DNA of 58,291 nucleotides from Prevotella sp. (GTDB taxonomy: Bacteria; Bacteroidota; Bacteroidia; Bacteroidales; Bacteroidaceae), in the NCBI GenBank assembly GCA_017458005.1, contig JAFTGH010000065.1:1-58291 (forward strand), in the 5' to 3' direction. Made by a program: the position numbers and the translations under genes. A model generated the notes under the pieces. That model had not been told where the DNA came from. It saw nothing but the letters and a program-made list of their open reading frames with translations, and made no database searches. Positions 44,783-52,386 of the stretch are shown in pieces (position 1 is the first letter of the stretch; each line of letters opens with the position of its first letter).

Positions 44783-45802
44783 TTATTGCTGTTTTGCTTT
44801 TATTATATCTCCTACTGTTTGTAATAGTTGCTCTGCTTTCCCTTTCAATTCATCTTTTGTATCACAATAGATAATTTCCCGCGTTTCTATATATTTTGGT
44901 TCTCCCGCTTTTGCCCCCCAAGTACGGAAAATCCAATTTCCATGACTATCATACTTGTAGTTTTCATAGAAATATCCGTCACTCCAGATTTTAAAGTCTT
45001 TATTGCTTGTGTGCGATAAATCCCCTTTATCATTATAGATATATTTGGTTTCGTGCTTATTCCATCTAATGAGGTGAGTTAAGCGACCATTACTATCGTA
45101 TGTATAAGTTCCACTTTCAGGAGATTCTATGCTTCCACCAATATTTATGCGACCATCGTTAGGAGAACTCTTTTTTGTGAGTTTGCCATTTGCAAATGTT
45201 CTTGTACTCTTTTCTCTAGATTCGCCCTGCCAATCATAAATAGCAAATTCATAAGTACCATTCCCCACAGACTTTCCAACTTCCTTACCATCCAGTCTGC
45301 CAGAAGGAATATATATGTCATATTTGATACGAACACCATTTTTGTCAAATGTTGACTCATACCTTCCTGCTTTTCTACATTCCTGACCATAGCCAAGTTC
45401 ACTTTGCATTAGTTTCTCAAAAGTATCATTGTCTATATTCAGTGCCGATGATATATCATCATATTTTTTAAAATCAATACTGGAAGATATACCTAATGAT
45501 GTAACTAATGTATTCTCACCATTAGATTCATAGAAAAGTGCATAAGAATCGACAAACATTGGACGTGCGACCCTTATTTTCCTAAAAATAATGGAATTGC
45601 CGACCTCATTGTAAAAGGTTGAATAGATTTCTTGGACTTGTCCTGTTGTGGGTTCGCCAAAATTCTCTTTGTACTCATACTTACCGTACTTTACAGCAAA
45701 TACATTTCCTTTCAGGTTGTCATCTGAAAGTTTCACGGGGTTTTGTCCTAATGCCCCAACTGTTGCAGTTACAGCAACGATGCTTGCGATAATTCTTTTC
45801 AT
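44783..45802 (-). CDS. Secreted protein with YD-repeat-like region
   Basis: A 339-residue protein with a signal peptide (MKRIIASIVAVTATVGALGQ). The second half has YD-like repeats: TYTYDSNGRLTHLIRWN, TKYIYNDKGDLSHT and YKYDSHGNWIFRTW, the pattern of Rhs/YD proteins and of small Bacteroidota secreted repeat proteins. The first half is unrecognised. It is an unusual cargo for a small integrative element and may act at the cell surface. Confidence 0.7.
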   Translation of the reverse strand: MKRIIASIVAVTATVGALGQNPVKLSDDNLKGNVFAVKYGKYEYKENFGEPTTGQVQEIYSTFYNEVGNSIIFRKIRVARPMFVDSYALFYESNGENTLVTSLGISSSIDFKKYDDISSALNIDNDTFEKLMQSELGYGQECRKAGRYESTFDKNGVRIKYDIYIPSGRLDGKEVGKSVGNGTYEFAIYDWQGESREKSTRTFANGKLTKKSSPNDGRINIGGSIESPESGTYTYDSNGRLTHLIRWNKHETKYIYNDKGDLSHTSNKDFKIWSDGYFYENYKYDSHGNWIFRTWGAKAGEPKYIETREIIYCDTKDELKGKAEQLLQTVGDIIKAKQQ

Positions 45803-45875
45803 ACTATATGCCTTTTTAGTGAATAAAACATACTTTTCTAGGGGTACAAAAAGAGCGTGAACTAAACTATATCCC

Positions 45876-46023
45876 TGTTCTGGAGGCCGTAGGAATTGCC
45901 CTAATATACAAGATACAGAAATAGCCCACGCTATCGCGCGGGCATTCTGCGTATTTATTCTAGTATATTATAGCACCTAGGGCTATCATATAGTTCTAAG
46001 AAATTTCCTACGTTTCCAGAACA
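45876..46023. repeat. Large nested palindrome inside the element
   Basis: TGTTCTGGA (45876-45884) pairs with TCCAGAACA (46015-46023), CGTAGGAA (45888-45895) with TTCCTACG (46005-46012), and TAATATAC (45902-45909) with GTATATTA (45963-45970). A central hairpin GCCCACGC/GCGCGGGC (45924-45943) completes the fold. The 435-base gap between the secreted-protein gene and the invertase gene holds this and no ORF. Candidates are a transfer or replication origin, a folded single-strand site or a structured RNA. Confidence 0.7.
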
Positions 46024-46237
46024 TCAGAACAAATAGCGGAACGCCATTTTTTCCCACAAAAACAGATATTCCCATACAAACGGTTCAATCCAATTTGCAA
46101 AAGTAAATAAAATATTTCAGATTTAAGCGCATTTGGCTATAAAATTGCTTAAATGGCTATTTTTTCCTTCTTTTTAGTGATAGAACTAGAAAAAAGAAGG
46201 AAGGTACACCATTTCTGATATACCTTCTAATGCTTCA

Positions 46238-46894
46238 TTACTGGTTGTTTACAAAGTGGTTTTTCACTCTCTGAACAGTGGAAATAGATGCACTTGTTAA
46301 TTTTGCTGTGTTCCTAATGGAATATCCGCGTTTCAACAGACTAATTACTTCCTTGTATTCCTCTTTCATTTGTTCGTCTGTTTTCACGCTTCCTTTTTTT
46401 CGACCCAATTTTCCGCCATTCCTGATATAGTTTGCGCGTCCTGAGTTAAGGCGGTACTGAATGTTACTACGCTCGATATTACCCATTTCCGCTAAAACAG
46501 TTATCAATATGGAGGCAATCGGGTTTACCTCACCATTAGGCTGCAACGAGTATAGCCCTAAATTCTGAATATACACCGAGACCTTTGCTTGATGCAGAAT
46601 TTCCAGACTTCTCAATACCTGTAAAGTGCTTCTACCTAATCGGCTCAATTCTGACAAAAGCAGAAAATCTACACGTTCCCGCGTACAATATTCCAGGCAT
46701 TTTGTGAGAATTGCACGTTCCTCATTTTTCTTTGCACCTGAAATATGCTCTTCGTAGATTTTCTCGATTTTCATATTTTGTGCAATACTGAATTTTTCCA
46801 AATCCTTAATTTGGCGTGATGTATCCTGCCGGTCGTTCTCCGATGAAACTCTGGCATATATCACGGCTCGCTTTATTCGCTCTTTTGTTTCCAT
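46238..46894 (-). CDS. Serine recombinase of the invertase/resolvase type
   Basis: A 218-residue recombinase with the N-terminal resolvase fold (AVIYARVSSENDRQDTSRQI, catalytic Ser17; LLSELSRLGRSTLQVL; ILITVLAEMGNIERSNIQYR) and a C-terminal helix-turn-helix (GYSIRNTAKLTSASISTVQR). It resembles the Mpi/Hin-type invertases of Bacteroidota. A decayed relative lies outside the element at about 50823-51272. Whether it inverts DNA here or resolves dimers is unknown; no pair of inversion sites was recognised. Confidence 0.9.
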   Translation of the reverse strand: METKERIKRAVIYARVSSENDRQDTSRQIKDLEKFSIAQNMKIEKIYEEHISGAKKNEERAILTKCLEYCTRERVDFLLLSELSRLGRSTLQVLRSLEILHQAKVSVYIQNLGLYSLQPNGEVNPIASILITVLAEMGNIERSNIQYRLNSGRANYIRNGGKLGRKKGSVKTDEQMKEEYKEVISLLKRGYSIRNTAKLTSASISTVQRVKNHFVNNQ

Positions 46895-46926
46895 AAAAGT
46901 CTTTGATTAAATCCATAACGATAATG

Positions 46927-46983
46927 TAGTGTGTTCAGATCGCTTTTGCAGATTTATTTGAACACACTAGTCGTTTGAACACA
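46927..46983. promoter_or_regulatory. Inverted-repeat operator ahead of the invertase gene
   Basis: TAGTGTGTTCA (46927-46937) and TGAACACACTA (46959-46969) are perfect inverted repeats, and a third half-site TTTGAACACA follows at 46974-46983. They overlap a TAAATCTG box on the minus strand, so they probably control the recombinase gene. Confidence 0.6.
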
Positions 46984-46984
46984 T

Positions 46985-47275
46985 TTAGATGTATGGTAGG
47001 CATATTTCATCCCGATTTTGCTCTATGGCTTCTTTGAGTATCTGCGCTGTTCTAACCGCTCCCCTGTTGCGGAGGTCTGTACCTACATTTCCTTCATCTG
47101 CCATAAATAGGACTATCTGGACGATAAGCCTCATTAAGTTTTGTTGCAATGTGCGATGATAGGTCGGTATCGCTGCCGTAAACTTTTTGTTGTCGAAGCA
47201 CATGTCATTTAGTGCATCCTCCAAATTCTTAGCCGCTTTGAACTCACGGCTGTTTTCTAAATTCTGATAGTTCAT
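46985..47275 (-). CDS. Hypothetical protein
   Basis: A 96-residue helical protein (LEDALNDMCFDNKKFTAAIP, LMRLIVQIVLFMADEGNVGT) with no known motif. It lies just upstream of the invertase operator and 20 bases after the next leftward gene, in an element-encoded cluster. Function unknown. Confidence 0.6.
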   Translation of the reverse strand: MNYQNLENSREFKAAKNLEDALNDMCFDNKKFTAAIPTYHRTLQQNLMRLIVQIVLFMADEGNVGTDLRNRGAVRTAQILKEAIEQNRDEICLPYI

Positions 47276-47295
47276 AATTCTGATATTGTTTAGTT

Positions 47296-47493
47296 CTACA
47301 ATAAGTTATTCCCTTCCAGCCAGTCCTTACTGACAAAATAGGCTGCGCTCTCAAACAGTTCGTTTTCTACCAGTAAACTGTTATCATCAAATTCTTCCAG
47401 TTCCATCAATGACTGAGAGAACGGATAGACTACTAGAATATACTCCCCGCTATTTCCGAGACGTACATTTTTCCTAATTTCCTGTATTCCCAT
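47296..47493 (-). CDS. Small hypothetical protein
   Basis: A 65-residue acidic protein (MGIQEIRKNVRLGNSGEYIL onward). The open frame extends upstream to 47565, but that part contains the terminator of the DUF3871 gene, so ATG 47493 is preferred. No family recognised. Confidence 0.5.
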   Translation of the reverse strand: MGIQEIRKNVRLGNSGEYILVVYPFSQSLMELEEFDDNSLLVENELFESAAYFVSKDWLEGNNLL

Positions 47494-47516
47494 TTCTGTA
47501 ATATTTAGAATTTTGC

Positions 47517-47548
47517 AAAAAAAAGGAACCACAAGTGAATGTAGTTCC
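47517..47548 (-). terminator. Terminator of the DUF3871 gene
   Basis: On the minus strand GGAACTAC (47541-47548) pairs with GTGGTTCC (47525-47532), allowing one G-T pair, followed by eight Ts. Confidence 0.8.
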
Positions 47549-47578
47549 TCCAATTGACATAGCACTAGTTCTAGGACA

Positions 47579-48625
47579 TTACCCTAAAAACCAGTCATAC
47601 CCGCTTTCTTCGTGTCTGAGTGCTGACGCTATACCCAGTACAGTTTCAGTCGCATTGGCACTCCTAGAGAGAAAGCTATCAATGTAGCTGCTCTTGGTCG
47701 CCCCCGTAATAAGGTTGTAGAATTTCCACAGACTTATTTCGCCATTGTTTTCTGCTCGGAAATTTTCATCCCGATAGTATTGCTTGGCTACATTGTTTAC
47801 CATAGAATCGGTAATTAGTAGTTGTGGTATTCCACGCTGCATTGCAGGTGGCAAATAGCTGTATAGTCTCATTCTCCCTAAGAGTAGTGCAAACTGCTGT
47901 TCGTTGATACTAAGTTCTCCCAAATCGCGAAGAAGGTACAACTGTTTCGCAGTGTCGTACATATTGAGCAAGGAAAGAGTGCTATAATATATCTCCCTCT
48001 CTCGCTTGGCTCTAATGTCGTCTCTGTAACCATCAGTAAAAATGCACTGGTTACAGCATACTTGGTTGTTGAACGAGACAGCCAAAGAAAATCGTTGACT
48101 TGTAAGTTTCCCGTTCAAGTTGTCCTTTCCGTAGGACTTTACACCTACTACGGACAAGTTTAGCGTGTTGCCGTTCACATCTTGGCTGATGCTTGGAATG
48201 TTTATGCAAAACGCCATTCGTTCAAAGTACATCGTCTTATCGGTTGGTAGAAGTTCTGAGGTCTTTTTGTGTATCGCCTCTGGTATTCTGCCTCTGATAA
48301 TGTGACTAACTCTGATAAGCGGCTCATCTACTGTTTCACCGCTATAGAACTCTCTCACCGCGTCATAAACTGCGCTGATGAAAGACTGGTGACTAATACA
48401 TACCTCGTTGTCTTTGGCGAAAACTGGTATGATACAGTCGCTTGCTAACCGCTCCATTGTTATGGGCTGCGAATTAGCAGTGATAAATGACTTCTGGTAT
48501 TTTTCTTCATCGAGCACTTCTGCATACTCTATACCATCTGCCACTAAATCCGTTACTTGCTGATGCACTGGTACTAATTGAGTTTCAGGCATCAATTCTA
48601 AGGTTGGTGCTAATGTTGTTTCCAT
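47579..48625 (-). CDS. DUF3871 protein
   Basis: A 348-residue protein recognised from the segments ASDCIIPVFAKDNEVCISHQ, IRVSHIIRGRIPEAIHKKTS, YFERMAFCINIPSIS and KFYNLITGATKSSYIDSFLS. DUF3871 is a family common on Bacteroidota plasmids and integrative elements; its function is unknown, though it recalls phage-like DUF932 proteins. ATG 48625 was chosen over 48691 because a small gene ends 11 bases upstream of it. Confidence 0.85.
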   Translation of the reverse strand: METTLAPTLELMPETQLVPVHQQVTDLVADGIEYAEVLDEEKYQKSFITANSQPITMERLASDCIIPVFAKDNEVCISHQSFISAVYDAVREFYSGETVDEPLIRVSHIIRGRIPEAIHKKTSELLPTDKTMYFERMAFCINIPSISQDVNGNTLNLSVVGVKSYGKDNLNGKLTSQRFSLAVSFNNQVCCNQCIFTDGYRDDIRAKREREIYYSTLSLLNMYDTAKQLYLLRDLGELSINEQQFALLLGRMRLYSYLPPAMQRGIPQLLITDSMVNNVAKQYYRDENFRAENNGEISLWKFYNLITGATKSSYIDSFLSRSANATETVLGIASALRHEESGYDWFLG

Positions 48626-48636
48626 CCTTTTCCTGT

Positions 48637-48780
48637 TTATTCGGTTTCTAACTTGGATGTGTCCTCGTTCTTTCTGAACTTCTTGTAACACACTCTTAAC
48701 TTCTTGACGGTCTTTAAAATTGCCGTCGTTCCATCTAGTAGGATAATAATAATTTCTTCTGTTTTCTCCTTGTAAACCAT
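48637..48780 (-). CDS. Small hypothetical protein
   Basis: A 47-residue protein starting MVYKEKTEEIIIILLDGTTA with a basic second half. It begins four bases after the stop of the 35-residue gene and ends just before the DUF3871 start, which suggests a real small gene in one operon. Function unknown. Confidence 0.5.
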   Translation of the reverse strand: MVYKEKTEEIIIILLDGTTAILKTVKKLRVCYKKFRKNEDTSKLETE

Positions 48781-48784
48781 AATC

Positions 48785-48892
48785 CTACTTTTTTCGGGCG
48801 ATTTCCTTGTACTTAGTTACTACCTTTTTAGTAGCTTCAACGATTACACTAATTTCGCCCAGAATTGCAAATAATTTTAATAAATTCTTCAT
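48785..48892 (-). CDS. Very small hypothetical protein
   Basis: A 35-residue amphipathic peptide (MKNLLKLFAILGEISVIVEA, ending KYKEIARKK). It is the first of three closely packed leftward genes. The hydrophobic first half and basic end could fit a membrane-active peptide; this is speculative. Confidence 0.4.
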   Translation of the reverse strand: MKNLLKLFAILGEISVIVEATKKVVTKYKEIARKK

Positions 48893-48979
48893 TGCTCTTT
48901 TTCTTTAAATTGTTCATACTAAATTGTTTATACACATATAAGGCTTTGACTACCAATTCATCAAACCTCCAAAAGAGAA

Positions 48980-49091
48980 GGTAAAATCAAGTTCTTCACC
49001 TGACTTTACCCTCCTAATTGTGAGTATCATTAACTTCTATTCCTGAATAGTCATAACTGGAGTATGACAAGGAATAGAAACAGATACTCAC
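48980..49091. repeat. Two adjacent large hairpins in a gene-free stretch
   Basis: The gap 48893-49422 has no convincing gene. GGTAAAATCA (48980-48989) pairs with TGACTTTACC (49001-49010), nine of ten. Next to it TGAGTATC/GATACTCA (49021-49028 with 49083-49090), TCTATTCCT/AGGAATAGA (49036-49044 with 49070-49078) and GTCATA/TATGAC (49050-49055 with 49063-49068) form one long nested stem. Possible origin or attenuator of the element. Confidence 0.65.
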
Positions 49092-49422
49092 CACAACAGA
49101 GGATATATAACTCATCGCTATACATCATATTGTGTCTAACTAGTTATCTTGATTGTTTTGTCGTTATTTGTATTTCCAGACTGCGACCCTTCACTAGTCA
49201 CGTCTGAGTTTGTTCTTTATATTAAGGAATAGGGAGGTTTTATAAGCCATCTTCCAGTAAATCCAATGTGATTTTCTAGTTTTAACACTAATCTTATATG
49301 CGCTCTCGCTATTTTCCTTAAAACATTTGGTCGTTTCCCTAGAATTGTGTAATTTTGCCGCGCAATAATGATATTGCATCGTTCTTTGACTTGGTGATAC
49401 AAGCTGTAAATTAAACAAGTAT

Positions 49423-49812
49423 ATGCAATTTTCAAATAAAGAGACAGTTAAAAAGCAAGTAGCAGAAACATTGAAGAACAAAAAGAGCTATCAGAATATA
49501 TCAGGTTTGTTTATCGACTGGTTTTGCGATAAAAAAGCAAAATCCGAAAGCGACCTTGCTGAATTTGGTAGGCATAGCGAATCGGAACTGATGAAGTCAA
49601 TAGACTACTGGAAAAGCAAGCACATTTTCACAGAAGAACAGTTTATTGAAAATCTGAAATACTCTAATCTCAGTGCAACAAGTTTAGCTAATATTGTTAA
49701 GGCTGCAAATGAAATTGCTGATGCTAAAACAGAGGATGAAATATCAAAGTTAGAAGCACAACTCGAAGAACTGAAAGCAAGAAAAGCAGACAGGGCTACA
49801 CTGGCTAAATAA
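49423..49812 (+). CDS. Hypothetical coiled-coil protein
   Basis: A 129-residue protein with a basic helical N terminus (NKETVKKQVAETLKNKKSYQ), a middle with WFCDKKAKSE and WKSKHIFTEEQF, and a C-terminal coiled coil (about 95-125, EDEISKLEAQLEELKARKAD). Codon use looks like the rest of the element. It is the only rightward cargo with the 43-residue gene next to it. Function unknown. Confidence 0.6.
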   Translation: MQFSNKETVKKQVAETLKNKKSYQNISGLFIDWFCDKKAKSESDLAEFGRHSESELMKSIDYWKSKHIFTEEQFIENLKYSNLSATSLANIVKAANEIADAKTEDEISKLEAQLEELKARKADRATLAK

Positions 49813-49817
49813 CTTTT

Positions 49818-49949
49818 ATGGCTGCTTCTGTTGAGGGAATAGATAGTAAGGAATTACGCATCAAAGCCCTTGAATTAGCGATAAAACGAAGGGAATTACA
49901 GTTAAAGCAACTTAGGAATGAGTTGCAGACTGTAAAGAATATAATTTAG
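49818..49949 (+). CDS. Small hypothetical helical protein
   Basis: A 43-residue, charged, helical protein (MAASVEGIDSKELRIKALEL, ending RNELQTVKNII) five bases after the 129-residue gene. Small size and short gap suggest a pair. No family recognised. Confidence 0.45.
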   Translation: MAASVEGIDSKELRIKALELAIKRRELQLKQLRNELQTVKNII

Positions 49950-50320
49950 TAAGGGTCGTTTTAAACGGGAGGCATCGACCATAATAAAACCTTCTTAACT
50001 AATAGCGGACTTGAAGAAAGTCCAACCCATATTTAACCTATTGAGAAAAGTGAGCAAACTATGGTCAAAGGAAAGATATGAGTATAAGCATAAAAACAAC
50101 TTTTCCCGCGTTTATTGCTAGTAGAAGAAATAGAAGAATTATACAAGGAAGGTTTGTCAGCGCACGCTCGCCGCCTGATAGGGGGATAGCAGACATTTAC
50201 ACCTGACTTGAAACAGTTAGGAATTATCAGAAACATTATAATACTAACTTAGCTTGTGTTACCATTCAAAGAAACTATAAGAGAGTTGGCGCGTCTGGCT
50301 CTCTTTCTTTATGCTAGAAT
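49950..50320. other. Gene-free right end of the element
   Basis: No convincing ORF or repeat. A short open stretch near 50115-50165 (VEEIEELYKEGLSA) looks like the debris of a helical protein but cannot be assigned. Confidence 0.4.
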
Positions 50321-50323
50321 GTT

Positions 50324-50353
50324 AAATACACCAAAATTGTGTTTTTTGCTCGT
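50324..50353. repeat. Right attachment site
   Basis: Half-site AAATACACCAAAATTGTG (50324-50341), the inverted partner of 39755-39772, then eight bases and the TCGT core (50350-50353). The GT of the core is 10 bases from the half-site, as at the left end. Confidence 0.75.
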
Positions 50354-50480
50354 CACACTATTCGGAATCGTTACCGAGGTCAGAGCACTGCAACCATAGA
50401 ACGCAAGATTGCCAATACTCGTCACATTGTTGGGGATCTCAATTGAGGTCAGACCGCTGCAGATAGAGTATTTGCAAATC
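50354..50480 (-). pseudogene. Right part of the split leucine-rich-repeat gene fragment
   Basis: On the minus strand it reads [18 protein letters not shown], then [20 protein letters not shown] up to the element edge. Its upstream side runs into a stop within 25 codons, so only about two and a half repeats survive. It joins in frame to 39653-39744. Confidence 0.75.
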
Positions 50481-50509
50481 GCTTTATATCAGAGATTTAC
50501 GTACTAAAC

Positions 50510-50765
50510 GGTAGAAAAGTGATTGCATGGATTTTATTGGGAACGAAAAAAGATGAAGATTTAACGTTTTTAACTTATATGCACAGTTTTGGGCAAATAA
50601 ATTGCAAAGTGAGGTTTGCAATTATTTTCAGCACACAAGGATTATTACGAAGAGTTTTTTTTACCCGATAATCAACCAGATGTGCATATAAAGGTAGAAA
50701 AGTGATGATGCATAAAATTTGTTAATGCAAAGGACGTGAGGATTTAACGTTTTTGACACGAAATT
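50510..50765. repeat. Degenerate direct repeat
   Basis: GGTAGAAAAGTGAT (about 50511) and GATTTAACGTTTTT (about 50558) recur in the same order at about 50691 and 50733, so a unit of about 70 bases is repeated 180 bases apart. No ORF spans them. Origin unknown. Confidence 0.55.
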
Positions 50766-50822
50766 AACAAAAGCAAGTGCATGCAGTGATTGCAATTATA
50801 AGAGAAAAATCGCATAGAGTCC

Positions 50823-51272
50823 TTCATGTCTGTGAGCTTATCGAGATTGAGTAGAATGCCTTTGAGCTACTTGAAACAGTGAAAGAGCTTGCCGACTCTT
50901 GCATTAACCTCTACATGCAGAAAGAACATATGACACTACTGGGTGATGATGGTAAAAATTCTATCTTTGCCCCTATCATGCTTGCCTCCCCTTTCTATCT
51001 GTGCCTAGTTGGAACGTGACAATATTTCATTCCCGCCGAACTCAGGTAGAACGCAGTACGTAGAGAAAGTCGGAAAACTCGACAGGCCTACAGGTTCTAA
51101 CAAGTTCAAGGATAAAAAAAGGGCAGAATATAAAGAGGTCATCAACCTTCTGAACAAGGGGTATGCCATCCGTGATGTTGCAAAACTCACAGGGAAAGGA
51201 ATAAGTACTGTGCAGAGAGTGAAGAAAGAGTTTTGTGGCTTGACGCAACAAATAACACCTCGATTTTTGTAA
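50823..51272 (+). pseudogene. Decayed invertase-type serine recombinase
   Basis: Pieces in shifting frames read CEL, AFELLETVKELADSCINLY, MQKEHMTLLGDDGKNSIFAP and then the intact C-terminal helix-turn-helix (EYKEVINLLNKGYAIRDVAK, STVQRVKKEF). In-frame stops and frameshifts break it, and the N-terminal catalytic part is missing. It is a relative, not a copy, of the 218-residue recombinase in the element, and marks an old insertion beside the defence genes. Confidence 0.75.
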
Positions 51273-51395
51273 AGTTTATCTATGGATTGGACTAAAACGC
51301 AAAGTAATTTTGATTATTTCTTCACTTTTTAATGATTTTATACATGTATTTGAAGGAAAAAGTGTAATTTTGCAATAAAATAAAGTGTGTAACTC

Positions 51396-51599
51396 ATGGA
51401 AAGTAAAGACTTGAACCGATTAAAGGTTGTTCTGGCAGAACAAAAGAGAACCGCAAAATGGCTGTCAGAGCAGATTGGGAAAGATCCTGCCACAGTCAGC
51501 AAGTGGTGTACAAATTCTTCTCAACCATCATTGGAAACCTTAAGCAGGATATCAGAGATTCTTAATGTCAAACTGAGTGATCTCGTCCGTAAGGATTAA
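51396..51599 (+). CDS. XRE-family helix-turn-helix regulator
   Basis: A 67-residue protein made of one XRE DNA-binding domain: LKVVLAEQKRTAKWLSEQIG, then DPATVSKWCTNSSQPSLETL and a closing ILNVKLSDLV. A TAATTTTG box lies at 51365-51372. It is 34 bases upstream of the ATPase gene and probably represses the defence pair; small XRE proteins often control such operons. Confidence 0.85.
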   Translation: MESKDLNRLKVVLAEQKRTAKWLSEQIGKDPATVSKWCTNSSQPSLETLSRISEILNVKLSDLVRKD

Positions 51600-51633
51600 G
51601 TTTCAATTATTGTCTAAAAAAAGAACTATAACT

Positions 51634-52383
51634 ATGTATATCAGTGAATTTAATATAGAAGGTCTTTGGGGAACAAAGGCTCTGAAATGGAAAAATATAC
51701 GCCAAGATCTGAATATTATAGTTGGTATAAATGGCGCGGGTAAAACGACTTTGCTTGATGCCATCTACAACTACTATTGCACCAAGGCTAAGCCAAAGCT
51801 TTATACTAAGGCTTCAGGTAATGCGATTGATATTCCAGTAATACAGGTTACTTCCTTTGATGTCCCTGCTGACGCCAAGAAAAAGAACAATAGTCCTTTG
51901 CTTAACCGTCTGCTTTCAGTGGTACTCCAGAATCTTGATCAGATGTCATTCTTCAACTACCGAATGATACCAATCAATTATCCTTCTGAAACGAAGCGCA
52001 TCAATGCTCGTATTGAAATGTTCTTCAAACTGGTCAATAGCTTCTTTAGCGAAACAAAGAAGTCTATCGACATTGACAAAGCAAAGAACACTATCATTTT
52101 CGTGACCAAGAGTGGAGATACTTTGCAGTTATCCGACTTATCAGCTGGCGAAAAACAGTTACTTTACCTTTTACTGACAGTCTTCCTGATGGATGAAAAG
52201 CCATCTGTCCTGTTGCTCGATGAACCAGAACTCTCTCTGCATATTACTTGGCAAGAGAAGCTGTTGGATGCATTGCGAAAGTTAAATCCTGCATGTCAAA
52301 TCATTATGACAACACATTCACCAAGCATCTTTGTAAATGGTTGGCGCGATCATCTCGTTTTCGTTGATAATCTGATAATGTAA
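51634..52383 (+). CDS. Compact AAA/ABC-type ATPase, PARIS AriA-like
   Basis: A 249-residue ATPase with all landmarks: Walker A GINGAGKTTL (Lys37), signature LSDLSAGEKQ (about 167-175), Walker B VLLLDEPELSLH (Asp196, Glu197) and the switch His in MTTHSPSIF (His228). The following gene encodes a DUF4435 protein, and this pairing is that of PARIS (AriA + AriB), which senses phage anti-restriction proteins. Known AriA proteins are longer by my recollection, so this is a compact relative. The start codon is fixed by alignment of the FNIEGLWG strand; GTG or ATG starts upstream are weaker. Confidence 0.7.
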   Translation: MYISEFNIEGLWGTKALKWKNIRQDLNIIVGINGAGKTTLLDAIYNYYCTKAKPKLYTKASGNAIDIPVIQVTSFDVPADAKKKNNSPLLNRLLSVVLQNLDQMSFFNYRMIPINYPSETKRINARIEMFFKLVNSFFSETKKSIDIDKAKNTIIFVTKSGDTLQLSDLSAGEKQLLYLLLTVFLMDEKPSVLLLDEPELSLHITWQEKLLDALRKLNPACQIIMTTHSPSIFVNGWRDHLVFVDNLIM

Positions 52384-52386
52384 GTT

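Larger units (their letters stand above)
39745..50353. mobile_element. Serine-recombinase integrative element, about 10.6 kb
   Basis: The element lies between two TCGT copies (39741-39744 and 50350-50353). Joining the flanks gives a continuous BspA repeat reading frame, so the boundary is set to the base. Both ends carry inverted half-sites 10 bases from the GT core, and a large serine recombinase is encoded at the left end. Cargo: SF2-helicase-like protein, invertase-type recombinase, DUF3871 protein, a secreted protein and unknown small proteins. No relaxase or conjugation gene was recognised, so it may be mobilised by others or replicate by an unrecognised scheme. Confidence 0.85.

Noticed and set aside
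45876-46023. Integron attC site
   Set aside because: The fold is attC-like in size, but no GTTRRRY core pair was seen and there is no integron integrase; only serine recombinases are present.
46238-46894. Invertible promoter controlled by the invertase
   Set aside because: No matched pair of inverted recombination sites bounding a promoter was found in the element or its flanks.
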